A stretch of 34,454 nucleotides of DNA from Lachnospiraceae bacterium (lineage in GTDB: Bacteria > Bacillota > Clostridia > Lachnospirales > Lachnospiraceae): positions 1 to 34,454 of the forward strand of contig JAJPXU010000121.1 in the NCBI GenBank assembly GCA_021205305.1, written 5' to 3'. Positions within the stretch are counted from its first letter, which is position 1. The number at the start of each line of letters is the position of its first letter. Below, piece by piece: positions 17,616 to 27,899 of the stretch. The translations under genes were made by a program, and so were the position numbers. Under the pieces are notes generated by a model. That model worked only from the letters and a program-made list of their open reading frames with translations. It searched no databases and had not been told where the DNA came from.

Positions 17616-17660
17616 GTTCAGAACCATAGACAAAAGCTCGTGCAGCTTTCTATTCTGAAC
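17616..17660. repeat. TTCAGAA-type palindromic dispersed repeat
   Basis: GTTCAGAAccaTAGA…TCTATTCTGAAC with inner AAGCT/AGCTT. Confidence 0.75.
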
Positions 17661-17702
17661 AGTTGTATCAGATAGTTCGGAAGAAAATACGGGAGGATAC
17701 GT

Positions 17703-18377
17703 ATGAAGCTTCTATTAATAGAGGATGAGCGGCGCATGGCGGAAGCGGTAGCGGAGGTCCTGCGCCAGGAAAACTATGATGTGGATGTCTGCTACGACGG
17801 GGAGAGCGGCCTGGACGCGATTTTGAGCGGTATTTATGACGCGGTGATTCTGGATGTGATGCTGCCGAAGCTGGATGGCTTTTCCGTGATTCGTCAGGTG
17901 CGGCAGGAGAATATCCGCACACCGGTGCTGATGCTGACGGCGAAGAGCGAATTGGCGGATAAAGTCAAAGGGCTGGATGCCGGCGCGGATGATTATCTGA
18001 CGAAGCCGTTTATGGTGGAGGAATTGCTGGCGCGGGTGCGCGCACTCTGCCGGAGGAATGCGCCTGCCGCGGATGGAAGACTGCGGGCGGGGGATCTGAC
18101 GCTGGATTCGAGTACGGCGATTCTCTCCTGCACGCTGACCGGACAGGAGATTCGGCTGGGGGAAAAGGAACTGCATCTGATGGAGTACCTGATCGCGAAA
18201 CAGGGAACGATTGTGTCACGGGAGAAGCTGGCTTTGAAGGTGTGGGGCTATGAGAGCAGCGCGGAGTATAATAACGTGGAGGTTTATATTTCTTTCTGTC
18301 GGAAAAAATTGACCTTTATCGGTTCGAAAACGGAGATTAAGGCGGTGCGCGGGCTGGGATATGAGCTTCGCGGATAA
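17703..18377 (+). CDS. OmpR-family response regulator
   Basis: MKLLLIEDERRMAEAVAEVL, AVILDVMLPKLDGF, LTAKSELADKVKGLDAGADDYLTKPF, C-terminal winged helix AVRGLGYELRG. Confidence 0.96.
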   Translation: MKLLLIEDERRMAEAVAEVLRQENYDVDVCYDGESGLDAILSGIYDAVILDVMLPKLDGFSVIRQVRQENIRTPVLMLTAKSELADKVKGLDAGADDYLTKPFMVEELLARVRALCRRNAPAADGRLRAGDLTLDSSTAILSCTLTGQEIRLGEKELHLMEYLIAKQGTIVSREKLALKVWGYESSAEYNNVEVYISFCRKKLTFIGSKTEIKAVRGLGYELRG

Positions 18378-18543
18378 AATCGTATCGATGTGCGGGCTGG
18401 GCAATGAACTTCACGGATAAAGTCGTACCGATGCACGTTGGAGTGTGAACAGTCAGCAGGGTGCTCAGGACTCAGGATGGGTAAATCAGTTAACTGGCTA
18501 AGAGAAAGGCGGCTGAAACGGGCAACAGGACTGGGGAATAGAA

Positions 18544-20016
18544 ATGTTTCGAAAATCAAGAATAAAAATTATTGCGCTTCTGATGGCAATTTTGCTTCTG
18601 ACTCTGCTGGGGACGATCGCCGTGATCTATGGAGTCAGTTACCGTGAAATGAACCAGGAAAACCGGAGTATGCTGGAGCTGTACGCGAGAGAATATCTGG
18701 AGAACGGCGGGCTGCCGGATACGAATGTGGATGGGGATGATTCCGGAGACAGGTTGCCGGATGAAGGATATTTGGATGAAGAACCAGCGGATGGTGAAGT
18801 GCCGGAGGATGGACGGACAGCCAGTGAGCTGTCCGAGGAAGAATTATTGGAAACGATAGACGAGACTTCGGAGACAGATGAGAATGAATACCGGAAGATT
18901 ATAAAGGATGATTCCTTTGCCGCTTCAGGGTCTGCTTTGGGAGATTTGGCAGGGACAGATGACACTTACGACATCTCCCGCCGCCGTCTGGAGCTCTCTA
19001 CGTTTTATTCAGTTGTGTTTTCCGCAGACGGGAGCGTACTTCAGGTGAATAATGACGATCCATCCCAGATGTCGGATGAGGTGCTGACGGAGCTGGCACA
19101 GTCGTTTCTGGAAACCGGAAAGTCCTATGGTATTTCCAGAAATATGATCTACCTGATTTCGGGGGAGGATTACACGCTTGTCTCTATGATGGACAATACG
19201 GTGATTGAGGAGAGTATTGTTACGCTTCTGCGCTATACGGTGATTTTTGGCGCAGTGGCAGTCGTGGTGGTGCTGGTTCTGGCGATTTTCCTGTCGTGGT
19301 GGATCATCCGGCCGCTGGAGGAAAACTACAGGCGGCAGAATCAATTTATCTCTGATGCGGGGCATGAATTAAAAACGCCGGTTTCTACGATCAGCACGAA
19401 TGCGGAGCTTTTGCAGCGGGAGATCGGGGAAAATCGGTGGCTGGATAATATCCGCTACGAAAACAGCAGGATGACGGAGATCGTGCGCAGCCTGCTGGAT
19501 TTGCTGCGTGCAGAGAGCCTGACGTCACAGAAAGAACAGATGGAGCGTCTGGATCTTGGACGGGCGGTCACCGCCGGTGTACTTCCTTTTGAGGCAAGAG
19601 CGTTTGAAGAAGGGTTTGAATTGTCCTGTGAGATTGCGGATGACATATTTATTATGGGAGAAGCTTCGCAGATCGGGAAATTGATATCGATTCTGGTGGA
19701 TAATGCGTTTGCCCACACAAATCCCTCAGGTCGGATTGCAGTATCACTTGAAAGCGGAAAGGGCTCGGCGATTCTGACCGTGGCGAATGAAGGTGCTCCG
19801 ATTCCGCCGGAGTCTATGGGCAGGATTTTTGACCGCTTTTACCGTGTGGATGCTTCACGCACGGCTGCCGGGCAGGATGGAGAAGCACAGACGCATTACG
19901 GACTGGGGCTCTCGATCGCAAAAGCAATCGCCACAGCGCACCGGGCGAAAATCTCGGTGAACTGCGGCGATGGAATGACGAAATTTGTTGTGGTATTTCC
20001 ATTGAAAGGAAAGTGA
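18544..20016 (+). CDS. Sensor histidine kinase
   Basis: Two TM segments, FISDAGHELKTPVSTISTNAELL, LVDNAFAHTNPSGRI, FDRFYRVDASR, HYGLGLSIAKAIA. Confidence 0.95.
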   Translation: MFRKSRIKIIALLMAILLLTLLGTIAVIYGVSYREMNQENRSMLELYAREYLENGGLPDTNVDGDDSGDRLPDEGYLDEEPADGEVPEDGRTASELSEEELLETIDETSETDENEYRKIIKDDSFAASGSALGDLAGTDDTYDISRRRLELSTFYSVVFSADGSVLQVNNDDPSQMSDEVLTELAQSFLETGKSYGISRNMIYLISGEDYTLVSMMDNTVIEESIVTLLRYTVIFGAVAVVVVLVLAIFLSWWIIRPLEENYRRQNQFISDAGHELKTPVSTISTNAELLQREIGENRWLDNIRYENSRMTEIVRSLLDLLRAESLTSQKEQMERLDLGRAVTAGVLPFEARAFEEGFELSCEIADDIFIMGEASQIGKLISILVDNAFAHTNPSGRIAVSLESGKGSAILTVANEGAPIPPESMGRIFDRFYRVDASRTAAGQDGEAQTHYGLGLSIAKAIATAHRAKISVNCGDGMTKFVVVFPLKGK

Positions 20017-20043
20017 CCATGCAAATAAGAGATCCGTATGCCG

Positions 20044-22854
20044 TTACGCTCCATACATCAGTTTCTCATATTCGCTCATAGGCAGTGGTTTTGAGAACCA
20101 GTAGCCCTGTGCTTCCTCGCAGCCAGCCTCTCTCAGAATAGCAATCTGGTCTTCCGTCTCAACGCCTTCGCAGATTACGCGGTAGCCGAGTCCTTTGACC
20201 ATGGAGATGATTTGTTTTAAAAAGTAGATGCCCTTTTCACTCGACTCGCAGCGGGTGATGAAAATGCGGTCAAGCTTGACCGTGTTGACCGGGATTTCTG
20301 TGATCGTGTTCAGAACAGAGTAACCGGCTCCGAAATCGTCAAGTGAGGTTAACATATTGACATTCTGAAGCTGCTGGAAAAGCTGAACAACGTTGGTGTA
20401 ATCGGATACGGTGGCGGTTTCCGTGAGTTCGATCTCTGTCAACGAGGGGTCGACGTTGTATTTTTTTAAAATATCGAGATAGTGCTTCACAGTATTGCTG
20501 TCGGAAGCGTGCAGGATCGAAGCATTGATGGAAATCGGTACCTGTTTGCGCCCAAGTTCGTTGTTTTTGGCGAGAAAAGCAGCCACCTGCTCAAATACGT
20601 AGAAATCTAACTCCGAAATTTTCCCTGTGCGCTCATAGATCGGGATAAAGGAGTCCGGCGGCATGACCGTGCCGTCCGGTTTGATCCAACGCACCAATGC
20701 TTCCGCACCGATAATGGAATAGTCTTTGAGAGAGAACTTCGGCTGCATGAAGACCTGAAATTCGCCGTTTTTTAATGCCGTACCCATGTTATTGATGATT
20801 TCCGTTTCCCGAGTCTGTTCGAGATTGAGTTCCTTGTCATACAGGCAGGCGGAAAGTCCGGCAGCATTGTTTACCTGGTGGCGCGCGCTGTTTGCAGCGT
20901 CGATTGCGGCAGAAGCGCTGCTGCAGTCCGGCTCAAGAAAATAGATGCCGGAGCGCAGACTTAAATTGACATCCGGGAAGAAAGATGCGTGTGCGTTGAT
21001 GAAATCTTCGTTGATCTTATGAACCGCGCGGCAGGTTTCCTCCTTGTCAGAACTTGTATAATGCATGAAAAAGATAAACTGGTCTGACACAATACGCGAA
21101 AAGCAGGTACCCTGATCATTTTTCATGGTTCCGTAGATGCAGCTTGCGAAATCCTTGAGCAGAAAGTCACCCATGCGGTATCCGTATTTTTTGTTCAGAT
21201 ATTTAAAATTGACAAAATCAGTATAGACAATCACGAGGTCGCTGGCCTGTCCGGTTTGAATCAAATGTTCCAGATCATCGCGGAAGCGGGTAAAAGAAAT
21301 CAGTCCGGTCAGGGAGTCAAAGCTTGGAGAAGCGGCTGCGCTTAATCCGGATGCCTCGATTGCCAGATGCTTTGCCAGATGCGAAGAGATAATCTTCGTC
21401 AGGACTCCCAGCTGATGGCGCTGTATCGTAGTCCATTCCCGTTTCTCTTTGCAGGTCACATAGGAGATGGCTCCGGTGTATTTTCCTTCACAGTATAGGG
21501 CGGCGTAGACAACGGTTTTCGCTTCGCCCTGCATTAAAAGATCGGCAGCGGCCTTTGAATACATGGACATATCGTCAAAATGAAGGACAACGGTACCATC
21601 ACTGTCGTAGCTGTTAAAAAGGGTGAGAAAGTCTTCTTTTTCAAAACCGGATTCCACAGGAAGCGCTTCCGGCGCATCTTTGCTGCGCCACTGAAACTGC
21701 CTTCCGGCTGTGCGGGAGCCGGTGTCGGTACGGACGACCGTGATGCGGTCCAGGTTAAAATGCTCTCCGATCAGCTCAAGAGCCTGGCGGATTGCCGCGT
21801 CAAAGCTGTTTCTCTTTTCAAATACTTCCAGAATGGTGGAAATGATGTCATTTTGCAGATAAAGAGAAGCGGATTCGGCAGACGAAAGGGCATTTTCGTG
21901 TGTTTCCGATTCTTCGTAGCGTTTCAGGTTGTCACAGAATTCAAAACGATTACGGCCATGTTCCTTGGCACGATAGAGTGCCCAGTCTGCATTTGCGAAC
22001 AGCTGGTCATAGGTATAGCCGGTCAGATTTTCCGGCAGAAAGCAGACACCGATGCTGCAGGTGATGGTAGAGTCATTTTCACGGAACCGCAGAGCGCGGA
22101 TCGCTTTTATGAGTTCGGTCGTCTTTTTGACAAGGGCGGTATGGGATGCTTCTTCCATCAGAATGACAAATTCATCGCCGCCTGCCCACATAATCACGTC
22201 CGTTCGGTTGAAAGACCGGGCAAGGAGACTGGCCAGCTCTGTGAGGACAATGTCTCCGAACAGATGTCCGTAGACATCGTTGACTGTTTTAAAATAATCG
22301 ATATCCAAAACCAGAAGACCACAGGAAGAATAGGGATTCTTGTGGCGCAAATACTGTTCGATTTTTTCTTTGCCGTAGGAATGGTTATAAAGCATTGTCA
22401 TGGAATCGCGCTGCGCTTTTTCTTTTAAGATCTTTTCACGTTCGCGTTCCAGGGTAACATCGGTGATTGTACCGACGAGAGAATGACCGGATGGTTCCTC
22501 CGGATCCGATTGCGGAAGCGCAAAAATACAGTGAGAGAGATGCCCGTTCGTGTCGCGCATCCGAACTTCTACCGGCTCGGTTCGATTCCCGCGCATCAGG
22601 TCTGTGACGAGAGAGCGGTCCTGCTCAGAAATCTGGGTGTGTTCGTCAAACTGACTCAGATAGTCGGGAAGCTTGCGCTTGATTTTAAGAGTGCCATCGT
22701 AAATCAGCAGCAGATCCTCCTCTGGGAAGTATTCAAAAATAGAAATACCGGAATGCTGTAAAAGCTCTGCCAGCTCGCCCAGCTTGCGTGTGTTGGAAGC
22801 CAGCTTTGCGTGATCCTGAGAATCAATATTGATCATATCCGTGGTGTATGACAT
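20044..22854 (-). CDS. GGDEF-GAF-like-GGDEF(degenerate)-EAL c-di-GMP turnover protein
   Basis: WAGGDEFVILMEE (intact first GGDEF), SDQFIFFMHYTSSD (degenerate second), GAEALVRWIKPDG, DDFGAGYSVLNT, CEGVETEDQ. Confidence 0.93.
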   Translation of the reverse strand: MSYTTDMINIDSQDHAKLASNTRKLGELAELLQHSGISIFEYFPEEDLLLIYDGTLKIKRKLPDYLSQFDEHTQISEQDRSLVTDLMRGNRTEPVEVRMRDTNGHLSHCIFALPQSDPEEPSGHSLVGTITDVTLEREREKILKEKAQRDSMTMLYNHSYGKEKIEQYLRHKNPYSSCGLLVLDIDYFKTVNDVYGHLFGDIVLTELASLLARSFNRTDVIMWAGGDEFVILMEEASHTALVKKTTELIKAIRALRFRENDSTITCSIGVCFLPENLTGYTYDQLFANADWALYRAKEHGRNRFEFCDNLKRYEESETHENALSSAESASLYLQNDIISTILEVFEKRNSFDAAIRQALELIGEHFNLDRITVVRTDTGSRTAGRQFQWRSKDAPEALPVESGFEKEDFLTLFNSYDSDGTVVLHFDDMSMYSKAAADLLMQGEAKTVVYAALYCEGKYTGAISYVTCKEKREWTTIQRHQLGVLTKIISSHLAKHLAIEASGLSAAASPSFDSLTGLISFTRFRDDLEHLIQTGQASDLVIVYTDFVNFKYLNKKYGYRMGDFLLKDFASCIYGTMKNDQGTCFSRIVSDQFIFFMHYTSSDKEETCRAVHKINEDFINAHASFFPDVNLSLRSGIYFLEPDCSSASAAIDAANSARHQVNNAAGLSACLYDKELNLEQTRETEIINNMGTALKNGEFQVFMQPKFSLKDYSIIGAEALVRWIKPDGTVMPPDSFIPIYERTGKISELDFYVFEQVAAFLAKNNELGRKQVPISINASILHASDSNTVKHYLDILKKYNVDPSLTEIELTETATVSDYTNVVQLFQQLQNVNMLTSLDDFGAGYSVLNTITEIPVNTVKLDRIFITRCESSEKGIYFLKQIISMVKGLGYRVICEGVETEDQIAILREAGCEEAQGYWFSKPLPMSEYEKLMYGA

Positions 22855-22887
22855 AATTGTCACCTCGTTAAAAAAATGGGTAACTAC

Positions 22888-22934
22888 TCAGAACAGCAGG
22901 CCACAGGTCTGCGCTCGCTTCGATGCTGTTCTGA
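22888..22934. repeat. TTCAGAACAGC-type palindromic dispersed repeat
   Basis: TCAGAACAGCA … TGCTGTTCTGA. Confidence 0.8.
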
Positions 22935-23224
22935 ACGGTTGTAAAAATGGAATCAGACAAAAATGCCCGATATCTTCTGCAAATGTATCAAAAATATGTT
23001 ATAATTTTACTCTTTTTTGTACGGATAGTCAATCGGGAAGTTGATTTTTGGTTACAAATTTGGCAACTTAGCACAGCGAAAAAATAATCTCTTTACATCG
23101 CTAAAATGGCGTGATAAACTCACAGAAGGTGGATCAGCCTCTTGCTTCGTATCATTCTGACGGGTGGAAATGAATCAGGTTCTGGCAGGCAGAGGGCGAT
23201 GGATAATGGAAATGGAGAGACGGA

Positions 23225-23554
23225 ATGAGTAAAAATATACATACAGAAGCGGTAGATCAGTTCTTTGAGGCAGTGCTGTGCCTGAAAAATAAGGAAGACT
23301 GTTATCGCTTTTTTGAAGATGTCTGCACGGTGAATGAGCTGCTGTCCATTTCACAGAGATTTGAAGTGGCGTGTATGCTCAAGGATAGTCAGACTTATCT
23401 GGAAATCGCGGAAAAGACCGGCGCTTCCACAGCGACGATCAGCCGTGTGAATCGTTCCCTGAATTATGGAAGCGACGGATATGAACTGGTATTCTCAAGG
23501 ATGAAAGAAGAAAAACAGTCCGCCGAAAAAGCGCAGACAGCAGAGCCTGAATGA
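23225..23554 (+). CDS. YerC/YecD-type TrpR-related protein
   Basis: FFEDVCTVNELLSISQRFEVACMLKDSQTYLEIAEKTGASTATISRVNRSLNYG. Confidence 0.93.
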   Translation: MSKNIHTEAVDQFFEAVLCLKNKEDCYRFFEDVCTVNELLSISQRFEVACMLKDSQTYLEIAEKTGASTATISRVNRSLNYGSDGYELVFSRMKEEKQSAEKAQTAEPE

Positions 23555-23562
23555 CAGCGGCA

Positions 23563-24216
23563 TCAGGAAAGAGGGGCTGACTCTTCCGGGGTGTCCGGGG
23601 TATCTTCTGTAGTTTTTTCGGAGGCTTCTGTCGTTCCGAGCCCGTCGAGCATCTGCTCAATTACCTGTTTTTTGAGGTAGATGTCGAAGCTCAGCATGCA
23701 GATAAAAGAGAAAATCTGCAGTGTTTCGCGGTCTTCATCCGGACAGTCTTCGAAAGAATTGGAGGCGGCGTGCCAGGACTCCATGATATCGCGGCAGATA
23801 TTGTTTACCCACTCTTCGCTCAGCTCGTATGCCTCCGCGTAGATGTTTTCGATAGAGATAGAATCATCCGCTTCAAAAAAGCGTTCTGTGATCGGAGAGA
23901 GTATGGCGCGGATATCGGTCAGCGGAAGGAAATCCTTTAAATAGTAGATGAAGATCAGAAGAAGCAGATGCTCTTTCGAATATTTTTTTTTCGTCGGATG
24001 AGGCAGAAGCTTTTTCTTTGTATAGTTATTGATCATGGTTTTGGTCAAAATTTTGTCATCTTGATAGCGGCGCGTGCTGCTAAGATGCTCGTCCATAAAA
24101 GTAGTGACCTGATCCATATAAAGATCAATGTCCGGCACTTCGCCCGGGCGGATATGGGGTGTGCGGGCAATGTTCCGTAAAATATCGGCCAGAAGTTTGG
24201 TGTTTGCCTGGTTCAT
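23563..24216 (-). CDS. DUF1836 domain-containing protein
   Basis: TMINNYTKKKLLPHPTKKKYSKEHLLLLIFIYYLKDFLPLTDIRAIL. Confidence 0.85.
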   Translation of the reverse strand: MNQANTKLLADILRNIARTPHIRPGEVPDIDLYMDQVTTFMDEHLSSTRRYQDDKILTKTMINNYTKKKLLPHPTKKKYSKEHLLLLIFIYYLKDFLPLTDIRAILSPITERFFEADDSISIENIYAEAYELSEEWVNNICRDIMESWHAASNSFEDCPDEDRETLQIFSFICMLSFDIYLKKQVIEQMLDGLGTTEASEKTTEDTPDTPEESAPLS

Positions 24217-24321
24217 GTGTGTACCTCGTTTTCCATAAGATGCATTCTATTATATAGTTTTGAAAACCAGATTACAAGAAAAATATAAAAAGAAAGTCAT
24301 CCGCGAAAGAGGTGAGGTAAT

Positions 24322-24552
24322 ATGCGAGAAATGGAGTTCAAGATGGAACGCGAGGGTCTGGTGAAGCCGGGCGATCCGATTCATGTGACGGAAGGCGTAC
24401 TTCCTTTAAGCTGGTATTACACGATCGAACCGGCGGTGGCGATGTCTGCAAATTACACGAACCGTGAGCGTCTGAAAACACGGGATGGTGTGGTGACAGA
24501 AGTGCGGACGGATGAGAGCGGATATACGGTTGTTGCGCAGTTTGATGAATGA
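24322..24552 (+). CDS. Conserved hypothetical protein
   Basis: 76-aa ORF with GAGGTG SD, ending just before pcrA. Confidence 0.65.
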   Translation: MREMEFKMEREGLVKPGDPIHVTEGVLPLSWYYTIEPAVAMSANYTNRERLKTRDGVVTEVRTDESGYTVVAQFDE

Positions 24553-24608
24553 GCGCGCGACGCTGTTTGGAATTGTCACTACAAAAAATCAGAAAGAGGA
24601 ACAGGAAA

Positions 24609-27071
24609 ATGAGTATTTATGATGCATTGAATCCCCAGCAGCAGGAAGCGGTTCGCCATTATGAAGGGCCGCTTTTGATCCTGGCCGGTGCGGGATCCGG
24701 GAAGACCCGGGTATTGACGCATCGTGTCGCGTGGCTGATTGAGGAGATGGGGGTGAATCCATGGAATATCCTGGCGATTACATTTACCAATAAGGCGGCG
24801 GGGGAGATGCGGGAGCGAGTCGACCGCATCCTGAACCGCTCGGAGCTGCATGCTGACGGAGACAGCATTGCAGCAGACAGAACGGATGCCAGTCTTTCTG
24901 GTGCGGTCTGGGTATCGACTTTCCACAGTACCTGTGTCCGTATTCTGCGCCGTTACATCGACCACATTGGTTTTGACCGGCATTTTACGATTTACGACAG
25001 TGATGACCAGAAAGCGGTGATTCGCGATGTCTGTAAGCGGCTGAATGTGGATACGAAGACATACAAAGAGCGCTATTTTATGGGCCTGATTTCCTCAGCG
25101 AAGGATGAGCTGATTGACCCGCAGGAATACGAGACGAAAGCTTATGGCCAGGATGACTTGAAGATGAAAATGGCCGCGCGTGTCTATAAAGAATATCAAA
25201 AGCAGCTGCACGCGAGCAACGCGCTGGACTTTGACGACCTGATCTGCAAGACGGTAGAGCTTTTTTCGGAATGTCCTGAGATTCTGGATTCCTACCAGGA
25301 AAGATTTCGCTTCATTATGGTAGATGAGTATCAGGACACGAACACGGCGCAGTTTAAGCTGGTCAGCCAGCTCGCTTCCAAATACAGGAATCTCTGTGTG
25401 GTAGGGGATGACGACCAGTCGATTTATCGTTTCCGTGGGGCCAATATCGGGAACATCCTGAATTTTGAGGAATTTTTCCCAGACGCGAAGGTGATCCGTC
25501 TGGAGCAGAACTACCGTTCTACGCAGAATATTCTCAGCGCTGCCAATGAAGTGATCAAGAAGAACGTCGGACGTAAGGAAAAGACTCTCTGGACATCGAA
25601 CGGCGAGGGGGCGCAGATCCATTTTCGGCAGTTCATGAATGGATATCAGGAAGCAGAATACGTCGCGGATCGGATCAGTACCTTTGTTTACCAGGGTAAA
25701 GCTTCCTACAAAGACTTCGCGGTTCTTTACCGGACAAACGCGCAGTCGCGTATGTTTGAGGAAAAGTTTCTGCTTGCAAATATTTCTTATAAAATTGTGG
25801 GTGCGATTAATTTCTATGCCAGAAAAGAAATTAAAGACGTTCTGGCTTACCTGAAAACGATTGACAACGCAGAGGACGATCTGGCCGTGCGCCGCATTAT
25901 CAATGTACCGCGGCGCGGGATCGGCGCCACCTCGATTGCGCGAGTACAGGATTACGCGCTTGCGGAGGAGATCAGCTTTTACCGGGCGCTTGGTGAAGCT
26001 GCCCGGATTCCGGGAATCGGCAGAGGGCTGGCAAAGCTGGAAGACTTTGTACAGATGATTCAGACCTTCCGCAGCAAGGCGGATTTTTATTCGGTCCGCG
26101 AGCTGATTGAGGATGTCCTGGAGGTGACCGGCTATCGCAAAGAATTGGAGCTGGAAGGCGGCGAAGAGGCAAAGGAACGCGAGGAAAACATTGACGAGCT
26201 TTTAAACAAAGCAGCCGCCTACGACCAGAGTGCCGAGGAGCCATCCTTGTCCGGATTCCTGGAAGAGGTCGCGCTCGTGGCAGATATTGACGATGTTTCA
26301 GGGGATAATGATCAGGTGCTGATGATGACGCTTCACAGTGCTAAGGGACTTGAGTTTCCGACCGTTTTCCTGGTCGGAATGGAAGACGGTCTTTTTCCGA
26401 GTTATATGAGCATTCATTCGGAAGATATGACAGATCTGGAAGAAGAGCGCCGCCTCTGTTATGTCGGAATCACCCGCGCACAGAAAGAACTCTACCTGAC
26501 CGCGGCCAGGCAGCGCATGGTGCGGGGTGAGGTGCGTTTCAACCGCGTATCCCGTTTTGTGGAAGACATTCCCCAGGAATTGCTTCAGGCAGGCGGGCGT
26601 TCGAGTCGGGTACTTTCCCGGAATGATGCAGAAAGTGATGCGGCGGTTCCTTTCACTTCAGAAGCATCCGGTCGTGGTCAGATGAATGCGTCGGAGCTGT
26701 CATTTGGCGGCAGAAGCAGTTTGCCTGGGGATGCGTCTGGTTCGGGGGGCAATTCTGTTTCAGAAAACCCGCGCACAGAACAGAGCGGTGCGCATCGTTC
26801 TCAACGGGCAGGAAATCTCAATCAGAACGCCTACCGACAGGCGAAGGAAGCTTTTCAGAACCGTGCATTCGTACCGCAGCAGTTTGAGGTGAACAAATCC
26901 GATGGCCTGGACTATACGGTCGGAGATCGGGTAAAGCATATCAAATTCGGTGTGGGAACGGTCGCGGCAATTGTCGAAGGCGGGCGTGATTATGAAGTCA
27001 CTGTGGAATTCGACCGCGTAGGGACCAAAAAGATGTTTGCCGCATTTGCGAAGCTTGTGAAAGTAGATTGA
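24609..27071 (+). CDS. pcrA: ATP-dependent DNA helicase PcrA/UvrD
   Basis: LNPQQQEAVRHYEGPLLILAGAGSGKTRVLTHR, VDEYQDTN, VVGDDDQSIYRFRGA, LMMTLHSAKGLEF, C-terminal GDRVKHIKFGVGTV. Confidence 0.97.
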   Translation: MSIYDALNPQQQEAVRHYEGPLLILAGAGSGKTRVLTHRVAWLIEEMGVNPWNILAITFTNKAAGEMRERVDRILNRSELHADGDSIAADRTDASLSGAVWVSTFHSTCVRILRRYIDHIGFDRHFTIYDSDDQKAVIRDVCKRLNVDTKTYKERYFMGLISSAKDELIDPQEYETKAYGQDDLKMKMAARVYKEYQKQLHASNALDFDDLICKTVELFSECPEILDSYQERFRFIMVDEYQDTNTAQFKLVSQLASKYRNLCVVGDDDQSIYRFRGANIGNILNFEEFFPDAKVIRLEQNYRSTQNILSAANEVIKKNVGRKEKTLWTSNGEGAQIHFRQFMNGYQEAEYVADRISTFVYQGKASYKDFAVLYRTNAQSRMFEEKFLLANISYKIVGAINFYARKEIKDVLAYLKTIDNAEDDLAVRRIINVPRRGIGATSIARVQDYALAEEISFYRALGEAARIPGIGRGLAKLEDFVQMIQTFRSKADFYSVRELIEDVLEVTGYRKELELEGGEEAKEREENIDELLNKAAAYDQSAEEPSLSGFLEEVALVADIDDVSGDNDQVLMMTLHSAKGLEFPTVFLVGMEDGLFPSYMSIHSEDMTDLEEERRLCYVGITRAQKELYLTAARQRMVRGEVRFNRVSRFVEDIPQELLQAGGRSSRVLSRNDAESDAAVPFTSEASGRGQMNASELSFGGRSSLPGDASGSGGNSVSENPRTEQSGAHRSQRAGNLNQNAYRQAKEAFQNRAFVPQQFEVNKSDGLDYTVGDRVKHIKFGVGTVAAIVEGGRDYEVTVEFDRVGTKKMFAAFAKLVKVD

Positions 27072-27316
27072 ATGTCGAGACAGCTCTAAAAAAAGAACTG
27101 AAAAAGGACTCTAAAAGGCCTACAAAAATGGAGATATACAAAAATTTTTATAGTAAAATCCGTTTTGCTGTGATATACTATTCCGAGCAAAGATAATTCA
27201 TGGCCTGTATGCTTCCCGGATAAGGGAACATTGGATGTGGATCAATATCCGGTTATTTAACATTCCGGCTCTCAAGCGTTCAGGCTGTGGAAAGAATCAG
27301 AAAGGACGTGTGACGT

Positions 27317-27661
27317 ATGACAAAGGTAGACGATTTGGTAGCGGCATTAAAAAAACATGATGAGGAAAAGAAAAAGAATACCGCATTATGGGTATTCGCT
27401 ATTATCGGAGCTGTAGCGGCCGTAGCGGCGATTGCTTACGCAGTATATCGCTATTTCACACCGGATTATCTGGAAGATTTCGAAGACGATTTTGATGACG
27501 ACTTCGATGATTTTTTTGAAGACGATGACTTTCCGGAAGCAAAAGAAGAGAAAAAAGACGCACCGGCTGAAAACGAGTCCAATGAAGACGCAGAGAAAGC
27601 GCAGGAAGAAGACACTGTAGAAGCAGAAGAAGCGGATACGGCAGAAGAAGAAGCAATCTGA
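27317..27661 (+). CDS. Small single-TM protein with strongly acidic tail
   Basis: MTKVDDLVAALKKHDEEKKKNTALWVFAIIGAVAAVAAIAYAVYRYF then Asp/Glu-rich tail. Confidence 0.75.
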   Translation: MTKVDDLVAALKKHDEEKKKNTALWVFAIIGAVAAVAAIAYAVYRYFTPDYLEDFEDDFDDDFDDFFEDDDFPEAKEEKKDAPAENESNEDAEKAQEEDTVEAEEADTAEEEAI

Positions 27662-27705
27662 GAGTTTTTTAGAAGAGTATTTAGCTTTCCATTTATACAC
27701 AGTGA

Positions 27706-27740
27706 TGATCGAGCAGGTGCGAATCGCATCTGCTCGATTC
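27706..27740. repeat. Strong intergenic hairpin
   Basis: ATCGAGCAGGTGCG-AAT-CGCATCTGCTCGAT. Confidence 0.7.
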
Positions 27741-27856
27741 ATGCCAGGCGAAATAGCAGCACTTCATACGTCTTATCGTTGCGCTGAACAGTTACGGAGT
27801 TTAATCAATTAGCGAGTGCGCGAAATTATATCATTAAAACGAACGCGCCCGGCACG

Positions 27857-27879
27857 AGAATCCCGTAAAGCGGGATTCT
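27857..27879 (+). promoter_or_regulatory. Hairpin immediately upstream of the rlmD SD
   Basis: AGAATCCCG-TAAAG-CGGGATTCT, 8 nt before AAGGAG. Confidence 0.5.
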
Positions 27880-27899
27880 ATTATATAAGGAGAAAGAGA

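Noticed and set aside
21580-22428. 282-aa plus-strand ORF
   Set aside because: Antisense within the GGDEF-EAL gene, which has intact domain motifs; no independent SD.
20044-22863. Possible c-di-GMP riboswitch near the GGDEF-EAL gene
   Set aside because: No GEMM-like conserved core seen in the upstream ~200 nt on the minus strand; only the TTCAGAACAGC palindrome is present.
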